Shown one piece after another: positions 63,708 through 64,000 of a stretch of 64,000 nucleotides of DNA. Made by a program: the position numbers and the translations under genes. Numbering within the stretch: the first letter of the stretch is position 1; the number at the start of each line of letters is the position of its first letter. This stretch comes from Staphylococcus chromogenes (GTDB taxonomy: Bacteria; Bacillota; Bacilli; Staphylococcales; Staphylococcaceae), in contig NZ_CP118953.1 of NCBI RefSeq assembly GCF_029024625.1, positions 1,488,001 to 1,552,000 of the forward strand, given 5' to 3'. Under the pieces are notes generated by a model. That model made no database searches. It was not told the origin of the DNA and saw only the letters and a list, made by a program, of their open reading frames with translations.

Positions 63708-64000
63708 GATGAACGCGCTCCTTCTTTTTTTGTTCTAGCATTAATTCGATAAATTGATCAAATAAGTAATTTGAATCTGTCGGTCCAGGACAAGCTTCAG
63801 GATGGTATTGCACAGAAAAGGCAGGTTCAAACTTATGTCGTAAGCCTTCTATTGTGCCATCGTTCAGTGCGATATGTGTGACTTCTAAATCGGTTTCTTT
63901 TAATGAGTCTGCATCAATCGCATACCCGTGATTTTGGCTTGTTAATGCAATTTTACCTGTGCTTAAGTCTTTCACAGGGTGGTTGGCACCGCGATGACCA
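63700..64000 (-). CDS. carA: carbamoyl phosphate synthase small subunit (C-terminal part, runs off window)
   Basis: The last 99 codons of the glutaminase subunit. The reading frame continues past 64000 ([12 protein letters not shown] at the window edge), so there is no start codon here. [10 protein letters not shown] and the glutaminase His-Glu pair in [12 protein letters not shown] are visible; the catalytic Cys lies outside. It overlaps carB by 8 nt and puts the pyr operon in the order carA-carB-pyrK-pyrD-pyrF-pyrE. Confidence 0.96.
   Translation of the reverse strand, partial: GHRGANHPVKDLSTGKIALTSQNHGYAIDADSLKETDLEVTHIALNDGTIEGLRHKFEPAFSVQYHPEACPGPTDSNYLFDQFIELMLEQKKKERVHHA

Overview
The window is a chromosomal core segment of a Staphylococcus or very close relative. 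The evidence is gene order plus protein similarity recalled from memory: xerC-hslV-hslU-codY, trmFO-topA-dprA-sucDC, rplS-trmD-rimM-rpsP, ffh-ylxM-ftsY-smc-rnc, acpP-fabG-fabD-plsX-fapR, recG-sdaAA-sdaAB-fakA, rsgA-pknB-stp-rlmN-rsmB-fmt-def, priA-coaBC-rpoZ-gmk and the pyrimidine operon. The proteins resemble S. aureus orthologues but differ at many positions, so I infer a non-aureus species; I cannot name it. Nearly every gene is on the minus strand, so operons read from high to low coordinates. The plus-strand exceptions are gtcA-like plus two yfhO genes (12.2-17.8 kb), rpmB (39.1 kb), rqcH (55.1 kb) and a small membrane-peptide ORF (57.3 kb).

Layout. 0-7.4 kb: start of codY, HslUV protease, XerC recombinase, TrmFO, topoisomerase I, DprA. 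7.7-12 kb: succinyl-CoA synthetase behind a textbook promoter with a CcpA-like site in its spacer, an unknown 89-aa protein, RNase HII and RbgA. 12.2-18.6 kb: an accessory-looking envelope cluster (GtrA/GtcA-type membrane protein, two tandem YfhO-type membrane glycosyltransferases, convergent PAP2 phosphatase). 18.8-28.5 kb: ribosome, tRNA-modification and SRP/SMC genes. 28.6-32.2 kb: fatty acid and phospholipid synthesis, with a FapR operator before fapR. 32.3-38.7 kb: ASCH protein, RecG, serine dehydratase, fatty acid kinase FakA and an Asp23-family protein. 39-41.6 kb: rpmB, thiN, rpe, rsgA. 41.9-43.2 kb: a stand-alone cytochrome P450 peroxygenase (CYP152/OleT type) between two terminators. 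43.3-49.9 kb: Ser/Thr kinase and phosphatase, RlmN, RsmB, Fmt and a deformylase-like protein with a changed metal motif. 50.3-57.2 kb: PriA, CoaBC, omega, Gmk, RqcH, a VOC protein. 57.5-64 kb: pyrE, pyrF, pyrD, pyrK, carB and the 3' end of carA.

The most interesting items are the OleT-like P450, which keeps all the OleT active-site residues and sits where S. aureus has, as I recall, pknB directly next to rsgA; the gtcA-yfhO-yfhO cluster, which looks like an expanded lipoteichoic-acid glycosylation module without its CsbB partner in view; the deformylase paralogue with HEIDN in place of HEXDH; and a hairpin that would pair with the whole ribosome-binding site of xerC. I saw no tRNA, rRNA, CRISPR array, intact insertion sequence or prophage.
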